Below are positions 34,512-43,767 of a DNA stretch of 64,000 nucleotides, in pieces. Each line of letters opens with the position of its first letter. The first letter of the stretch is position 1. The DNA is from Bacteroidota bacterium (GTDB lineage Bacteria > Bacteroidota > Bacteroidia > Chitinophagales > Chitinophagaceae). The position numbers were made by a program, and so were the translations under genes. Under the pieces are notes generated by a model that did no database searches, was not told where the DNA came from, and was given only the letters and a program-made list of their open reading frames with translations. The stretch is from NCBI GenBank assembly GCA_018266555.1, contig JAFEAF010000008.1, forward strand, positions 23,524-87,523, written 5' to 3'.

Positions 34512-36971
34512 ATGTTAAAAAGATTTATAATCCTTCTTTTGCTGAGCTATTCTACTCAAGTTATCGCACAACAAAAACTTGGAAAATTAACTGTGGAAAA
34601 AATCATGCGGGATCCTAAATGGATAGGATCCTCTCCTTCCAATCCTTACTGGAGCTTGGATGGAAATAAACTTTACTTTAATTGGAATCCAAACAATGCC
34701 CCCGATGATTCGCTTTATTTTATCACAAAAGATAATCAAACACCTGTCAAAGCAACGGTGGAACAGAAACTAAATATTCTGACAGAGAACAGTGTTATAT
34801 GGAACCGGTCTCATACGGCATACGTTTACAGTAAAAATGGAGATGTTTTTTTAGCCTATTTAAATGGTACTACAAAACAAATTACACAAACAGTAGATGC
34901 TGAAACCAATCCGGGGTTTTCATTCAATGAATCAAAAATTGTATATACTGCCAATCAGAATCTTTTTGCCTGGGATATTTCTACAGGTGAAACAATTCAA
35001 TTGACGAATCTCAGGCGCAGCGTATCTGAATCGTCAACCCAGCCTGAAGGATTGCAAAGAGGTGGTGGCGGCCGAAACGAAAATTTCGGAGGAGGTTTCA
35101 GAAATCAATCTCCCGTGACAAAAGAAGCAACAACCCCAGAAGAACAATGGTTGAAAAAAGAACAGATGGAATATTTCGAAGTATTAAAATCAAGGAAAGA
35201 AAAAAGAGAAGCAACACAAGCTTATGAAAAAAGCCTGCCTAAAAAAGATGAATTAAGAGCTATCAATATTGGTGATCATATTTTACAAGGGCTCAACCTG
35301 AGCCCTGACGGTAGGTTTGTAAGTTATCGCCTGATTACACAAGCAACAAATGCTAAAGCAACCATTATCCCAAGCTATGTTACCGAATCTGGATATACTG
35401 TTGATCTGCCTGGTAGGCCTAAAGTGGGTTCTCCCCAAAGCAGTTCAGAATTTTATATTTACGATCGTGAAAAGGATAAAGTACATGAAGTGAAAACAGA
35501 TCAGATCCCGGGAATCAAAGATCTGCCGGATTATGTGAAAGATTATCCCTCTATGCTGGAGAAATTATCTAAGAATCCTGAAAACCGCCCGGTTACATTT
35601 TTTGGCCCTTACTGGTCCCCGAAAGGCACTCATGCTGTTTTAGAAATTTTTTCACAGGACAATAAAGATCGTTGGCTGATGTTGTGGGATACAGCAAGCG
35701 GAAAATTGAAATTACTGGATCGCCAGAGAGATGAAGCATGGATTGGCGGACCCGGCATCCAGGGATTTGGAAGGCGCAGTACCGGGTGGATTGATGAAAA
35801 TACATTTTGGTATCAATCAGAAGCAACCGGTTATTCGCATTTGTATTCAGTAAATGTTGAAAGCGGTGTAAAAAAAGCGTTAACCTCCGGAAAGTATGAA
35901 GTGCAGGAAGCACAACTCTCTGATAACAAAAAATATTTTTATATCACCACCAATGAGGTGCACCCGGGTGAAAAGCAATTTTATCGTTTACCGGTTGAAG
36001 GTGGAAAAGCAGAACGCATCACCACCATGACAGGCGCTAACGAAGTTGCTATTTCGCCCGATGAAAAATGGTTAGCTGTCCGGTATTCCTATTCTAACAA
36101 ACCCTGGGAATTGTATTTGCAGGAAAATAAACCCGGCAGCAAGGCCATTCAAATCACCAATAAAGCACAAAGCGAAGAATTCAACTCGTATCCGTGGAGA
36201 GATCCGCAGGTAATCACATTTATGGCAAGAGATGGTGCGCAGGTGTATGCAAGGTTATACAAACCTGCACATGCCGCAAAGGGAAAACCGGCTGTGCTTT
36301 TTGTACATGGCGCCGGTTATTTACAAAATGCTCATAAATGGTGGAGTGATTATTTCAGAGAATATATGTTTAACAATATGCTTGCCGATAATGGTTATTA
36401 TGTATTGGATATTGATTACCGGGGTAGCGCCGGATATGGAAGAGATTGGAGAACGGCGATTTACCGGCACATGGGCGGAAAAGATCTGGATGATAATGTG
36501 GACGGCGCAAACTACCTGGTAAAAACTTTTGGAGTGAATCCAAAACATCTCGGTTTATACGGAGGCTCATACGGCGGATTTTTAACGTTAATGGCGATGT
36601 TTACAACACCAGACAAATTCATAGCAGGCGCAGCACTCAGGCCGGTAACAGATTGGGCAAATTATAATCATGGCTATACATCAAATATTTTGAATGAGCC
36701 GTATAATGACAGCCTTGCTTATAAAAGAAGTTCGCCATATTATTTTGCAAATGGATTAAAAAATCATTTATTAATCTGTCATGGCATGATGGACCTGAAT
36801 GTGCATTTCCAGGATGCTGTAAAATTGTCACAACGTCTCATCGAACTTGGAAAAGATAATTGGGAACTGGCGCCTTACCCAATGGAAAATCATGGTTTCA
36901 CCGAACCCAGTAGCTGGACCGATGAATACAAACGAATTTATAAATTGTTTGAAACGGAATTAAAAAAATAA
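34512..36971 (+). CDS. S9 family peptidase, DPP IV-like
   Basis: An 819-residue secreted serine peptidase of the prolyl oligopeptidase clan. It has a signal peptide (FIILLLLSYSTQVIA, cleavage near QQK) and a long N-terminal beta-propeller (about 40-560, with DPP IV-type phrases such as PYWSLDGNKLYFNWN and AISPDEKWLAVRYSYSNKPW). The C-terminal alpha/beta-hydrolase domain starts near residue 570. The nucleophile motif is YGGSYGGFLTLMAMF (Ser686), with Asp761 in HGMMDLNVHFQDAV and His794 in MENHGFTEP, a complete triad. The preceding VHGAGYLQNAHKWW is the oxyanion region. Such enzymes clip dipeptides from the N-terminus of peptides in the periplasm. A Gly/Arg/Asn-rich loop lies near residues 178-200. 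It appears to be monocistronic. Confidence 0.95.
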   Translation: MLKRFIILLLLSYSTQVIAQQKLGKLTVEKIMRDPKWIGSSPSNPYWSLDGNKLYFNWNPNNAPDDSLYFITKDNQTPVKATVEQKLNILTENSVIWNRSHTAYVYSKNGDVFLAYLNGTTKQITQTVDAETNPGFSFNESKIVYTANQNLFAWDISTGETIQLTNLRRSVSESSTQPEGLQRGGGGRNENFGGGFRNQSPVTKEATTPEEQWLKKEQMEYFEVLKSRKEKREATQAYEKSLPKKDELRAINIGDHILQGLNLSPDGRFVSYRLITQATNAKATIIPSYVTESGYTVDLPGRPKVGSPQSSSEFYIYDREKDKVHEVKTDQIPGIKDLPDYVKDYPSMLEKLSKNPENRPVTFFGPYWSPKGTHAVLEIFSQDNKDRWLMLWDTASGKLKLLDRQRDEAWIGGPGIQGFGRRSTGWIDENTFWYQSEATGYSHLYSVNVESGVKKALTSGKYEVQEAQLSDNKKYFYITTNEVHPGEKQFYRLPVEGGKAERITTMTGANEVAISPDEKWLAVRYSYSNKPWELYLQENKPGSKAIQITNKAQSEEFNSYPWRDPQVITFMARDGAQVYARLYKPAHAAKGKPAVLFVHGAGYLQNAHKWWSDYFREYMFNNMLADNGYYVLDIDYRGSAGYGRDWRTAIYRHMGGKDLDDNVDGANYLVKTFGVNPKHLGLYGGSYGGFLTLMAMFTTPDKFIAGAALRPVTDWANYNHGYTSNILNEPYNDSLAYKRSSPYYFANGLKNHLLICHGMMDLNVHFQDAVKLSQRLIELGKDNWELAPYPMENHGFTEPSSWTDEYKRIYKLFETELKK

Positions 36972-37108
36972 AAATATGCCTGTAGTGAATAATCATTAGC
37001 CGGGATATGAATTTGCCGTCTCAATTCGCCGTACATTTCTATTGAATTTCATATCACCCTACGACTAATCACTTTTGGTCATAGAACATTCACTTACCAC
37101 AACTTCAT

Positions 37109-37116
37109 TATATTTG
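37109..37116 (+). promoter_or_regulatory. accD: Candidate -7 box of accD
   Basis: TATATTTG is an exact TAnnTTTG match, 17 bp before the accD start. No well-placed -33 TTG. Confidence 0.4.
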
Positions 37117-37133
37117 TGGCACAACAATAGTCT

Positions 37134-38048
37134 ATGGCGAAACAATTCGAAGACTTTGATGCGAGCCTGGCCGGTGAAGAAGGAAAATCAGAAGAGACAA
37201 GGGCCAGTTGGTTCAAAAGAATAAAAAAAGGAATCAGTACCAAGACTTCAGAAAAAAAAGAAACTCCCGAAGGACTTTGGGCCAAATGTCCTGACTGCAA
37301 TTATATCTGCACCGTTAATGAATTGCGGGAAAACATGTTTGTTTGCCCCAAATGCGGTTATCATCACAGGATCAACAGCAGCGAGTATTATGAAATACTT
37401 TTTGATGACAACCTGTATGTAGAATTATTTGATAAAATACGCAGCAAAGATTTTCTCGGGTTCACCGACCTGAAACCCTATAAAAAAAGGCTGGAAGAAA
37501 TTTGGAATAAAACCGATTTGAAAGATTCCATGAGGGTGGCTATAGGAAAAATAAACAGTAACAATATTGTGGTTGCCTGCATGGATTTTGAATTCATTGG
37601 CGGCTCATTAGGAAGTGTGATGGGTGAAAAGTTTTCAAGAGCCGTTGACTATTGTATTCAACATAAGTTTCCGTTCCTCGTGATCAGCAAAAGCGGTGGG
37701 GCCCGGATGATGGAAAGTGCATTTTCACTAATGCAGTTGGCAAAGACCAGCGGGAAACTTTCTCAACTCAGCGATGCAAAACTCCCTTTCATTTCCCTTT
37801 TGACCGATCCTACATTTGGTGGCATCTCTGCTTCCTTCGGAATGCTAGGTGATTTAAACATTGCCGAACCCGGCGCATTGATTGGCTTTGCAGGACCCAG
37901 GGTTATCAAAGAAACTATTAAAAAAGATTTGCCCGAAGGATTTCAAAGAAGTGAATTCATCCTCGAACATGGCTTCCTCGATTTTATTGTTCCCAGGAAA
38001 GATCTTAAAGAAAAACTCACCACAGTAATTACACTGTTTAATCATTAA
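37134..38048 (+). CDS. accD: Acetyl-CoA carboxylase carboxyltransferase subunit beta
   Basis: AccD, with AccA, transfers the carboxyl group from biotin to acetyl-CoA to make malonyl-CoA, the first step of fatty acid synthesis. The 304-residue protein carries the N-terminal zinc ribbon (Cys52, Cys55, Cys71, Cys74, in KCPDCNYICT and VCPKCGYHHRI). The crotonase-like carboxyltransferase core shows LVISKSGGARMMESAFSLMQ, LTDPTFGGISASF and IGFAGPRVIKETI. The length is standard. smpB follows on the same strand after 66 bp, but a separate TAnnTTTG box in that gap suggests it is transcribed on its own as well. Confidence 0.97.
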   Translation: MAKQFEDFDASLAGEEGKSEETRASWFKRIKKGISTKTSEKKETPEGLWAKCPDCNYICTVNELRENMFVCPKCGYHHRINSSEYYEILFDDNLYVELFDKIRSKDFLGFTDLKPYKKRLEEIWNKTDLKDSMRVAIGKINSNNIVVACMDFEFIGGSLGSVMGEKFSRAVDYCIQHKFPFLVISKSGGARMMESAFSLMQLAKTSGKLSQLSDAKLPFISLLTDPTFGGISASFGMLGDLNIAEPGALIGFAGPRVIKETIKKDLPEGFQRSEFILEHGFLDFIVPRKDLKEKLTTVITLFNH

Positions 38049-38078
38049 CCCGGGTAATATAAATTAAAATGTTAAAGG

Positions 38079-38086
38079 TATTTTTG
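38079..38086 (+). promoter_or_regulatory. smpB: Candidate -7 box of smpB
   Basis: TATTTTTG is an exact TAnnTTTG match, 28 bp before the smpB start codon. Confidence 0.4.
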
Positions 38087-38114
38087 CCGGCAGGCAGGCC
38101 TCCTATTTTTTTAA

Positions 38115-38552
38115 ATGGCAGAACTTAAAAACAGATCAGCTTATTTTGAATACCTCATTGAAAGTAAATATGAGGCTGGCATTGTATTGCTCGGCACAGA
38201 AGTCAAATCATTGCGGGAAGGGAAAGCAAGTTTTGTGGATAGTTATTGCCTGATTCATAAAAATGAGATGTGGTTAAAAAGCTTTCATATCGCCGAATAC
38301 TCACATGGCTCTGTCAACAATCATGATCCCCTTCGTGACAGAAAACTACTATTGCAGAAAAGGGAGATTCATAAAATTGAATCAAAACTGAAAGAAAAAG
38401 GGTATACATTAATCCCGCTCCGGATATTTTTCAATGAAAAAAACTTTGCTAAAATTGAAATCGGGTTGGCTAAAGGCAAGAAACTTCATGATAAAAGGGA
38501 AAGTATCCGGCAAAAAGATATGGAAAGAGAAATGAAGCGGCACCTAAAATAA
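38115..38552 (+). CDS. smpB: SsrA-binding protein SmpB
   Basis: SmpB binds tmRNA and brings it to stalled ribosomes for trans-translation. The 145-residue sequence has the family landmarks: YFEYLIESKYEAGIVLLGTE, VKSLREGKASFVDSYCLI, HIAEYSHGSVNNHDPLRDRK, KLLLQKREIHKIESKLKEKG, EIGLAKGKKLHDKRESIRQK and a basic C-terminal tail. The length is slightly short of the E. coli protein, as usual in Bacteroidota. The tmRNA gene (ssrA) is not visible next to it or elsewhere in the window. Confidence 0.97.
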   Translation: MAELKNRSAYFEYLIESKYEAGIVLLGTEVKSLREGKASFVDSYCLIHKNEMWLKSFHIAEYSHGSVNNHDPLRDRKLLLQKREIHKIESKLKEKGYTLIPLRIFFNEKNFAKIEIGLAKGKKLHDKRESIRQKDMEREMKRHLK

Positions 38553-38652
38553 TCATAGCTGACTATTCGTTTTACCTTACAGATTACACAGATGATTATA
38601 AAATGAAATTTGTGCAATTCTATGAGATTATTGAGGGATTAATTTTGTATAA

Positions 38653-39594
38653 ATGAAACTATTTCTGTTTGCCATATTATTTTCCATAACATTTTCTACG
38701 TATTCACAATCTGTCTTTGGTTACTGGTATGGATATGCTAATGTAAAAACTACCGGCTCTGCCAATAATTATCTTGTTGAATTAATTTTGAATCCTGAAA
38801 AAGGGTTTGTCAAAGGAGTTCTCAATTATTATTTTAAAAATACTTATCGCAGCATCGAAGTCAAAGGAAATTACAGCCCCTCTTCAAGACTCTTAAGCCT
38901 CTATGAAATCCCTATCCCGTATCACGCTTCTCCCGAAGGCATGGAAGTGTTTTGTACTATGAACCTGCAGGCAACGTTGCGGGTAGCCAAAGCAGGATCA
39001 AACCTGATAGGCGCTTTCGTTAGCCTGCCTGAATATAAATACACCTGCCCTGATATTAATTTCAACCTGAAAATGAATGCCGACATCAGCAAAAAAGATT
39101 CTGTAATGAAAGCTATCAGTGAATACAAGGAAATCTACCAGGTGTGGAAACCAACGTATACTGATACAGCCATTGCAGTCAACATCATTCCCCGAAAAGT
39201 GGTGAACTATGTAATCGAAAAAGAATATACGGAACGTGAAAATGTAATCGCTAATGAAATTGAAGTGGCTTCCGATTCCCTGAAAGTGGATTTTTATGAT
39301 AATGGTGAAGTGGATGGTGACTCCATCTCTATATTTTTCAATAATAAACTGATCGCATTTCATCAAATGCTCAGTACAAAGTCGGTTCATTTTGACCTGG
39401 TACTGGACACAACCAAACAAATCAATGAACTGGCTATGTTTGCAGATAATCTAGGGTCTATACCTCCCAACACGGCATTGATGATTATTGATGACGGCAA
39501 AAATCGTTTCGAAGCCCGTTTAACCAGTAATCTTAGTAAAAATGCAACCGTGCAGATCAAAAGAGAAAAAAATTTCAAAAAGCCCCGTCAATAA
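38653..39594 (+). CDS. Secreted protein with YDNG/VDGDS C-terminal domain (paralogue B)
   Basis: A 313-residue protein with a signal peptide (MKLFLFAILFSITFSTYSQ). It shares its layout with the 31918-32718 protein. The N-terminal beta-rich half includes VFGYWYGYANVKTTGSANNY and VKGNYSPSSRLLSLYEI. An insert follows (about 150-205) with VWKPTYTDTAIAVNIIPRKV and IEKEYTERENVIANEIEV. Then comes the common C-terminal domain (about 212-305): KVDFYDNGEVDGDSISIFFN, DNLGSIPPNTALMIIDDGKN, RFEARLTSN. The conserved acidic phrase and the NLGSIPPNTAL segment are nearly unchanged between the copies. The two lie about 6 kb apart, separated by unrelated genes. The tail is basic and ends KKPRQ. The function is unknown. 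Confidence 0.8.
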   Translation: MKLFLFAILFSITFSTYSQSVFGYWYGYANVKTTGSANNYLVELILNPEKGFVKGVLNYYFKNTYRSIEVKGNYSPSSRLLSLYEIPIPYHASPEGMEVFCTMNLQATLRVAKAGSNLIGAFVSLPEYKYTCPDINFNLKMNADISKKDSVMKAISEYKEIYQVWKPTYTDTAIAVNIIPRKVVNYVIEKEYTERENVIANEIEVASDSLKVDFYDNGEVDGDSISIFFNNKLIAFHQMLSTKSVHFDLVLDTTKQINELAMFADNLGSIPPNTALMIIDDGKNRFEARLTSNLSKNATVQIKREKNFKKPRQ

Positions 39595-40462
39595 AATCCT
39601 TCTGTAGTTTTTCTTAACGGCCGGTTTTTTGCATTTATTGTATCCTATCTTTAAAGAAAATAATGGGAATGTCCTTCCTGAAATTGCTTTCACTGTAAAA
39701 GAAGGAATCATAAATTTATAAACAATCTTTGGCTTAACCGGGAGATACATACATATTATATCGAAAATGAATAATTCCATTTTTTATGCCGGCGTAACTC
39801 CTAACCTGCCTGAACCCCTTTAACACTAGCGAAATTTATACCCGGAGTATGCAGGAAATACAATCATGTCAAACTTGTTTATTCTACCCGTTCCGTGACT
39901 TATGAAGAAATAATTCATAAAGAAAAGGAAAATGTTTTTATTAATTCAATTAACCCGGGAGGAAAGGATTTGTATAAAATTATTGTACAGTATTCCGTGA
40001 ATTGCTATTTGCACCTTTTGCCGGCTCCTGTAACAACCTGAATGGTTTGACATTGCTAAGAGTCATAACTAATTCTATGTTTTTGTTATCTTCAATGGTG
40101 AAGCAATTCAAAGTCAAAGTAAGATTGCTTCATCATTCCAGGTAATGATTTGTGCTTGCAAACCACTCTCTCAATACTTCGAAATGTTAACAAAATTATC
40201 CAGCCGTTGTAAGAAAACAAAAGATATTTTCATCTGTGTTTTGTAATTCCAGGTTCCCGAAGCAACCTATTGAAAACTTTGATTGCTTCTCCGGTTTTTG
40301 CATAATTGCAAAGTAGTGATCTCAAGCCGTATAAATGGTTTCATTTTTTTCAATTGAATTCAGTCTTGGGATAAGTTCAAACCACTCTTTCCCCACCTGT
40401 GGAAAATTTTAACGAAACACTTTCAGCGCTGCGACTGATATTTACCAAACCCATTCGCCACC
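39595..40462. other. 868-bp stretch with no intact gene; probable decayed coding DNA
   Basis: The longest frames are short and have no family resemblance. Protein-like text appears in pieces: FKENNGNVLPEIAFTVKEGI near 39650-39720; NNSIFYAGVTPNLPEPL near 39770-39820; and YSTRSVTYEEIIHKEKENVF near 39875-39935, the last vaguely like the insert of paralogue B. These are interrupted by stops. No tRNA, terminator or promoter was seen. The right end must hold the promoter of the next gene. Confidence 0.4.
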
Positions 40463-41329
40463 ATGGAAACAAATAAAGAGTTAACGGCCCTGTTTCATCT
40501 CATAGACGATCCTGACCAGGAAGTTTTCGACGCAGTCTCACAAAAGATTGTTGACTACGGTAAACCTGTTATTCCCAACCTGGAAAATCTTTGGGAAACA
40601 ACTCCAGACCAGGAAGTGCAGCAACGAATCGAATCACTCATTCATAAATTACATTACCGTGATTTAACTGAAGAATTTCGACAATGGAGTATAACAGGTC
40701 ATCATGACCTGATGTTCGGGGCTCTGCTGGTCTGTAAATTTCAATACCCTGATCTGAATACTACAGCCGCTATGCAGGAAATTGAAAAAGTGCGCCGCAA
40801 TATTTGGCTGGAATTAAATAATTACCTCACCCCTCTGGAGCAAATCAACATCGTCACCAGCATTTTATACAGCTATTACGGTTTGAAAGGGAATGAAACC
40901 AATTATACGGAACCAAATGATTTTTTGATCAGTAAAGTCCTGGAAGCAAAACGGGGAAACCAGATCAGCAATGGGATTTTATATTTGGTTTTAAGTGAGC
41001 TCCTCGATATTCCTGTAAAAGCAGTAAATGTGCCCAGGCAATTTGTACTGGCTTATTTCAAACCGGGATATTCTGATGAAAACCTACCTAACCCGGTTAA
41101 TAAAATTGAATTTTTTATTGATTCCACGTCAGGCCAGGTATTTACACACCATGATGTGGAGAATTATTTTAAACGCATCACTGTTCCTCCGGTTGGTTCA
41201 TATTTCAAACCATTACATAATAAAAAAATTATTCAGCAATTGCTGGAGGAATACAGTAAATGTTTTAATAATGAAAAAGAAAAACATAAAAAAGCCGAAT
41301 TGCTCAGCTTAAGCCTTCTACTTGATTAA
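40463..41329 (+). CDS. SirB1-like transglutaminase-superfamily protein
   Basis: A 288-residue cytoplasmic protein. The N-terminal part (1-100) is helical. The central segment (about 155-200) matches the Transglut_core2/SirB1 family: EPNDFLISKVLEAKRGNQIS, NGILYLVLSELLDIPVKAVN and VPRQFVLAYFKPG, followed by FFIDSTSGQVFTHHDVENYF. In this family the protease-like fold is kept but catalytic function is not established. The visible core segment has no cysteine where a transglutaminase would have its nucleophile, so it may be a non-enzymatic member. Tandem HEAT-like helices precede it. dps follows 45 bp later on the same strand, behind its own TAnnTTTG box. I do not know the role. Confidence 0.8.
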   Translation: METNKELTALFHLIDDPDQEVFDAVSQKIVDYGKPVIPNLENLWETTPDQEVQQRIESLIHKLHYRDLTEEFRQWSITGHHDLMFGALLVCKFQYPDLNTTAAMQEIEKVRRNIWLELNNYLTPLEQINIVTSILYSYYGLKGNETNYTEPNDFLISKVLEAKRGNQISNGILYLVLSELLDIPVKAVNVPRQFVLAYFKPGYSDENLPNPVNKIEFFIDSTSGQVFTHHDVENYFKRITVPPVGSYFKPLHNKKIIQQLLEEYSKCFNNEKEKHKKAELLSLSLLLD

Positions 41330-41355
41330 TAACATTTCTTTTTTTTTGTATTCCG

Positions 41356-41363
41356 TAGCTTTG
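41356..41363 (+). promoter_or_regulatory. dps: Candidate -7 box of dps
   Basis: TAGCTTTG is an exact TAnnTTTG match, 10 bp before the dps start codon, so the leader would be very short. Confidence 0.4.
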
Positions 41364-41373
41364 TAAAAAAAAT

Positions 41374-41844
41374 ATGAAAGCTAATATCGGAATCACCGAC
41401 AAAAACAAAGAAGCCGTCGCTATTATTCTAAATGAATTACTGGCTGACGAACATATTTTGTATATTAAAACAAGAAATTATCACTGGAATTATGAAGGCA
41501 GTAATTTCATGGAGCTGCATAAATTTTACGAAGAGCAATACAAAGTACTGGAAGAAATGGTGGATGAAATAGCGGAAAGAGTACGTACTTTAGGACATTA
41601 TGCCGAAGGAAGAATGAAAGATTACTTACGGCTTACTCACCTCCAGGAGCAGGAATATACGACCGTGCAATCTGAGCAATTAAAAAATCTTCTTGAAGAT
41701 CATGAAAATATCATAGTTAATCTCCGTAAAGTGGCTGATAAAATTGATGCCGTGTATAAAGATGCAGGTACATCAGAGTTTGTCACAGGTATTATGAAGC
41801 AACATGAAAAGATGGCTTGGATGATACGCAGCTATCTCAGGTAA
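41374..41844 (+). CDS. dps: DNA starvation/stationary-phase protection protein Dps
   Basis: Dps forms a 12-subunit shell that oxidises and stores iron and protects DNA from peroxide. The 156-residue four-helix protein has the family signatures LLADEHILYIKTRNYHWNYE and FYEEQYKVLEEMVDEIAERV, containing the inter-subunit ferroxidase ligands (His in YHWN; Asp and Glu in the second helix), and RVRTLGHYAEGRM. The C-terminus is short, with no basic DNA-binding extension. Stress control is expected but no OxyR-like site can be seen. It is followed 6 bp later by the stop codon of the convergent oxidoreductase gene, so the transcripts overlap. Confidence 0.95.
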   Translation: MKANIGITDKNKEAVAIILNELLADEHILYIKTRNYHWNYEGSNFMELHKFYEEQYKVLEEMVDEIAERVRTLGHYAEGRMKDYLRLTHLQEQEYTTVQSEQLKNLLEDHENIIVNLRKVADKIDAVYKDAGTSEFVTGIMKQHEKMAWMIRSYLR

Positions 41845-41850
41845 ATCAGT

Positions 41851-43323
41851 TTACAGAGTTAAGTTCCAACCCTCCCGGTAATCTCTTTTTACAAACTGAT
41901 TGGCTTCATCAAAATTGGTGATCTTCATATTTTTTGCATCCCACAATAATTTTTTGCGGCCAAGATACTTATCTTCCCATCCTTTCCCATTTGGATTCTT
42001 CATCATATAACTACGGATAGCAAGGTTACCCATTAATATGCTTTCCGCAAATGGACCTGCAAAAGAAAAAGGCGAACTGGTTTCGCCCTTACCATATCCC
42101 GCAATACAGGCATTAACCCATTGAAGGTAATGTCCTTCCGGAACCCGTTTAATTGTTTGCGGCGGCATCGTTTTTTCTTTCATCAGTATCGTAGGTAATA
42201 ATCTTGGATTAGCGCCATAACAATCGAGCAATAATTTTCCTTTATCACCAATGAATAATAATCCGCCATCCCAATTTCCAAAAGGCTCACCCGGTAATAA
42301 TTCATCGGGGCGTTCCGGCAACAGTCCGCCATCATACCACGACACTTTTATATTTCCCCGCCCGACTGAACCGTCGTTCAGGCGGGCTTTCCCGTCGGTT
42401 CTCGGGTAATTGAGATGAATGATGGAAGAAGGTGGACAACTGTCGGGATTCATTGTATCATCCCACATGGCACGCCAGATAGTTGCAATGCTGCATTCCA
42501 CTTCATTGGGATAATTAATCGGCAAACAACGAAAAGCCGGATCCATAATATGACAAGCCATATCTCCCAGTGCGCCGGTTCCGAAAGCCCACCATCCACG
42601 CCAGTTGAATGGCAAATAAGCTGGATTGTAATCAATCATTTTTGCCGGCCCGATCCATAAATTCCAATCCAGTTCAGTCGGAATATCATAATGACCCGTT
42701 GGCGTTGGTATTCCCTGCGGCCAAACCGGCCTGTTCGTCCAGCATTGCACGGCAGTTATATCCCCAATCATTCCTGCATCAATCATTTCTTTTGCTTTTC
42801 GTACGCCATCACCGGAACCGCCCTGGTTACCCATCTGGGTGATCACTTTATATTTCTTTGCAGCCTGCGCCAAAATTCTTGATTCATAAATGTCATGTGT
42901 CAACGGCTTTTGAGTATATACATGTTTACCTAATTGCATGGCGGCAAGCGTAGCTACAGCATGGCAGTTATCCGGAGTGGAAATGGAACAGGCATCAATG
43001 TTATTTTTTTCCTTTTCCAGCATGAGGCGGAAATCTTTATAATAATTGGCTTTGGGAAAACGCTCTCTTGAATTTTTAGACTGCCGGTCATCTACATCAC
43101 AAAGTGCTACGATATTTACATTGGGGCTTTTTGAAAATTGATTTAAATCGTCCTCGCCTTTTCCCCCGGCCCCGATGCCGGCAATATTTAATTTATCACT
43201 CGGCGCAATAAAACCCCTGCCTAAAACATGGCGGGGTACAATGAAAAAACTTCCACCAAGTATGGCTGCATTTCTTACAAACCTGCGGCGACTGAGGTTG
43301 CTTATTTTCTTTTTATGGCTCAT
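41851..43323 (-). CDS. Gfo/Idh/MocA family oxidoreductase with Tat signal
   Basis: A 490-residue NAD(P)-dependent oxidoreductase of the Gfo/Idh/MocA family. It starts with a twin-arginine signal (LSRRRFVRNAAILGGSFFIV), so it is exported folded, with cofactor, to the periplasm. The Rossmann motif is KLNIAGIGAGGKGEDDLNQF, the first catalytic region is SISTPDNCHAVATLAAMQLG, then KHVYTQKPLTHDIYESRIL carries the EKP-like lysine (here QKP). The C-terminal domain includes WNLWIGPAKMIDYNPAYLPF, WWAFGTGALGDMACHIMD and GNWDGGLLFIGDKGKLLLDC, typical of the Tat-exported branch in Bacteroidota and Planctomycetes. The sugar or polyol substrate cannot be named. It appears monocistronic. Confidence 0.93.
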   Translation of the reverse strand: MSHKKKISNLSRRRFVRNAAILGGSFFIVPRHVLGRGFIAPSDKLNIAGIGAGGKGEDDLNQFSKSPNVNIVALCDVDDRQSKNSRERFPKANYYKDFRLMLEKEKNNIDACSISTPDNCHAVATLAAMQLGKHVYTQKPLTHDIYESRILAQAAKKYKVITQMGNQGGSGDGVRKAKEMIDAGMIGDITAVQCWTNRPVWPQGIPTPTGHYDIPTELDWNLWIGPAKMIDYNPAYLPFNWRGWWAFGTGALGDMACHIMDPAFRCLPINYPNEVECSIATIWRAMWDDTMNPDSCPPSSIIHLNYPRTDGKARLNDGSVGRGNIKVSWYDGGLLPERPDELLPGEPFGNWDGGLLFIGDKGKLLLDCYGANPRLLPTILMKEKTMPPQTIKRVPEGHYLQWVNACIAGYGKGETSSPFSFAGPFAESILMGNLAIRSYMMKNPNGKGWEDKYLGRKKLLWDAKNMKITNFDEANQFVKRDYREGWNLTL

Positions 43324-43432
43324 GCGTTGAATTTTACTTCAAGTTAAATGTACTTGGTTTAATCATCAAAAAATTTATTCTTATAAAAACAGGGCGTGCA
43401 TGTATCTTTAGAACAAATAAAAGAATTCTGCT

Positions 43433-43765
43433 ATGGAAATTTCATGGAATGATTTTGAAAAAGTGGATATTCGCTGCGGAACAATCACCGAAGTGAAAGA
43501 TTTTCCGAAAGCACAAAAACCGGCATACAGGCTGACGATTGATTTCGGAACATCAGGCACAAAAAAATCTTCAGCTCAAATTACAGGACATTACAAAAAA
43601 GAAGATTTACTGAATCGCCAGGTCATTGCCGTGGTCAATTTCTCCCCTAAACAAGTAGCTAATTTTATCAGCGAGTGCCTTGTACTGGGCATTTATGATG
43701 AAAACAAAAATGTAATTTTATTGCAACCTGAACGGCCTGTAACAAACGGCATGAAGATCGGGTAA
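43433..43765 (+). CDS. csaA: tRNA-binding protein CsaA
   Basis: A 110-residue OB-fold protein of the CsaA/EMAP-II family, a dimeric tRNA-binding and chaperone-like protein. Landmarks are WNDFEKVDIRCGTITEVKDF, KAQKPAYRLTIDFG, SAQITGHYKKEDLLNRQVIA, VVNFSPKQVANFISECLVLG and the C-terminal PERPVTNGMKIG. The length is right for CsaA. In Bacillus it was proposed to act as an export chaperone; whether that holds here is unknown. ogt follows after only 2 bp, so the two form a tight operon. Confidence 0.94.
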   Translation: MEISWNDFEKVDIRCGTITEVKDFPKAQKPAYRLTIDFGTSGTKKSSAQITGHYKKEDLLNRQVIAVVNFSPKQVANFISECLVLGIYDENKNVILLQPERPVTNGMKIG

Positions 43766-43767
43766 AT

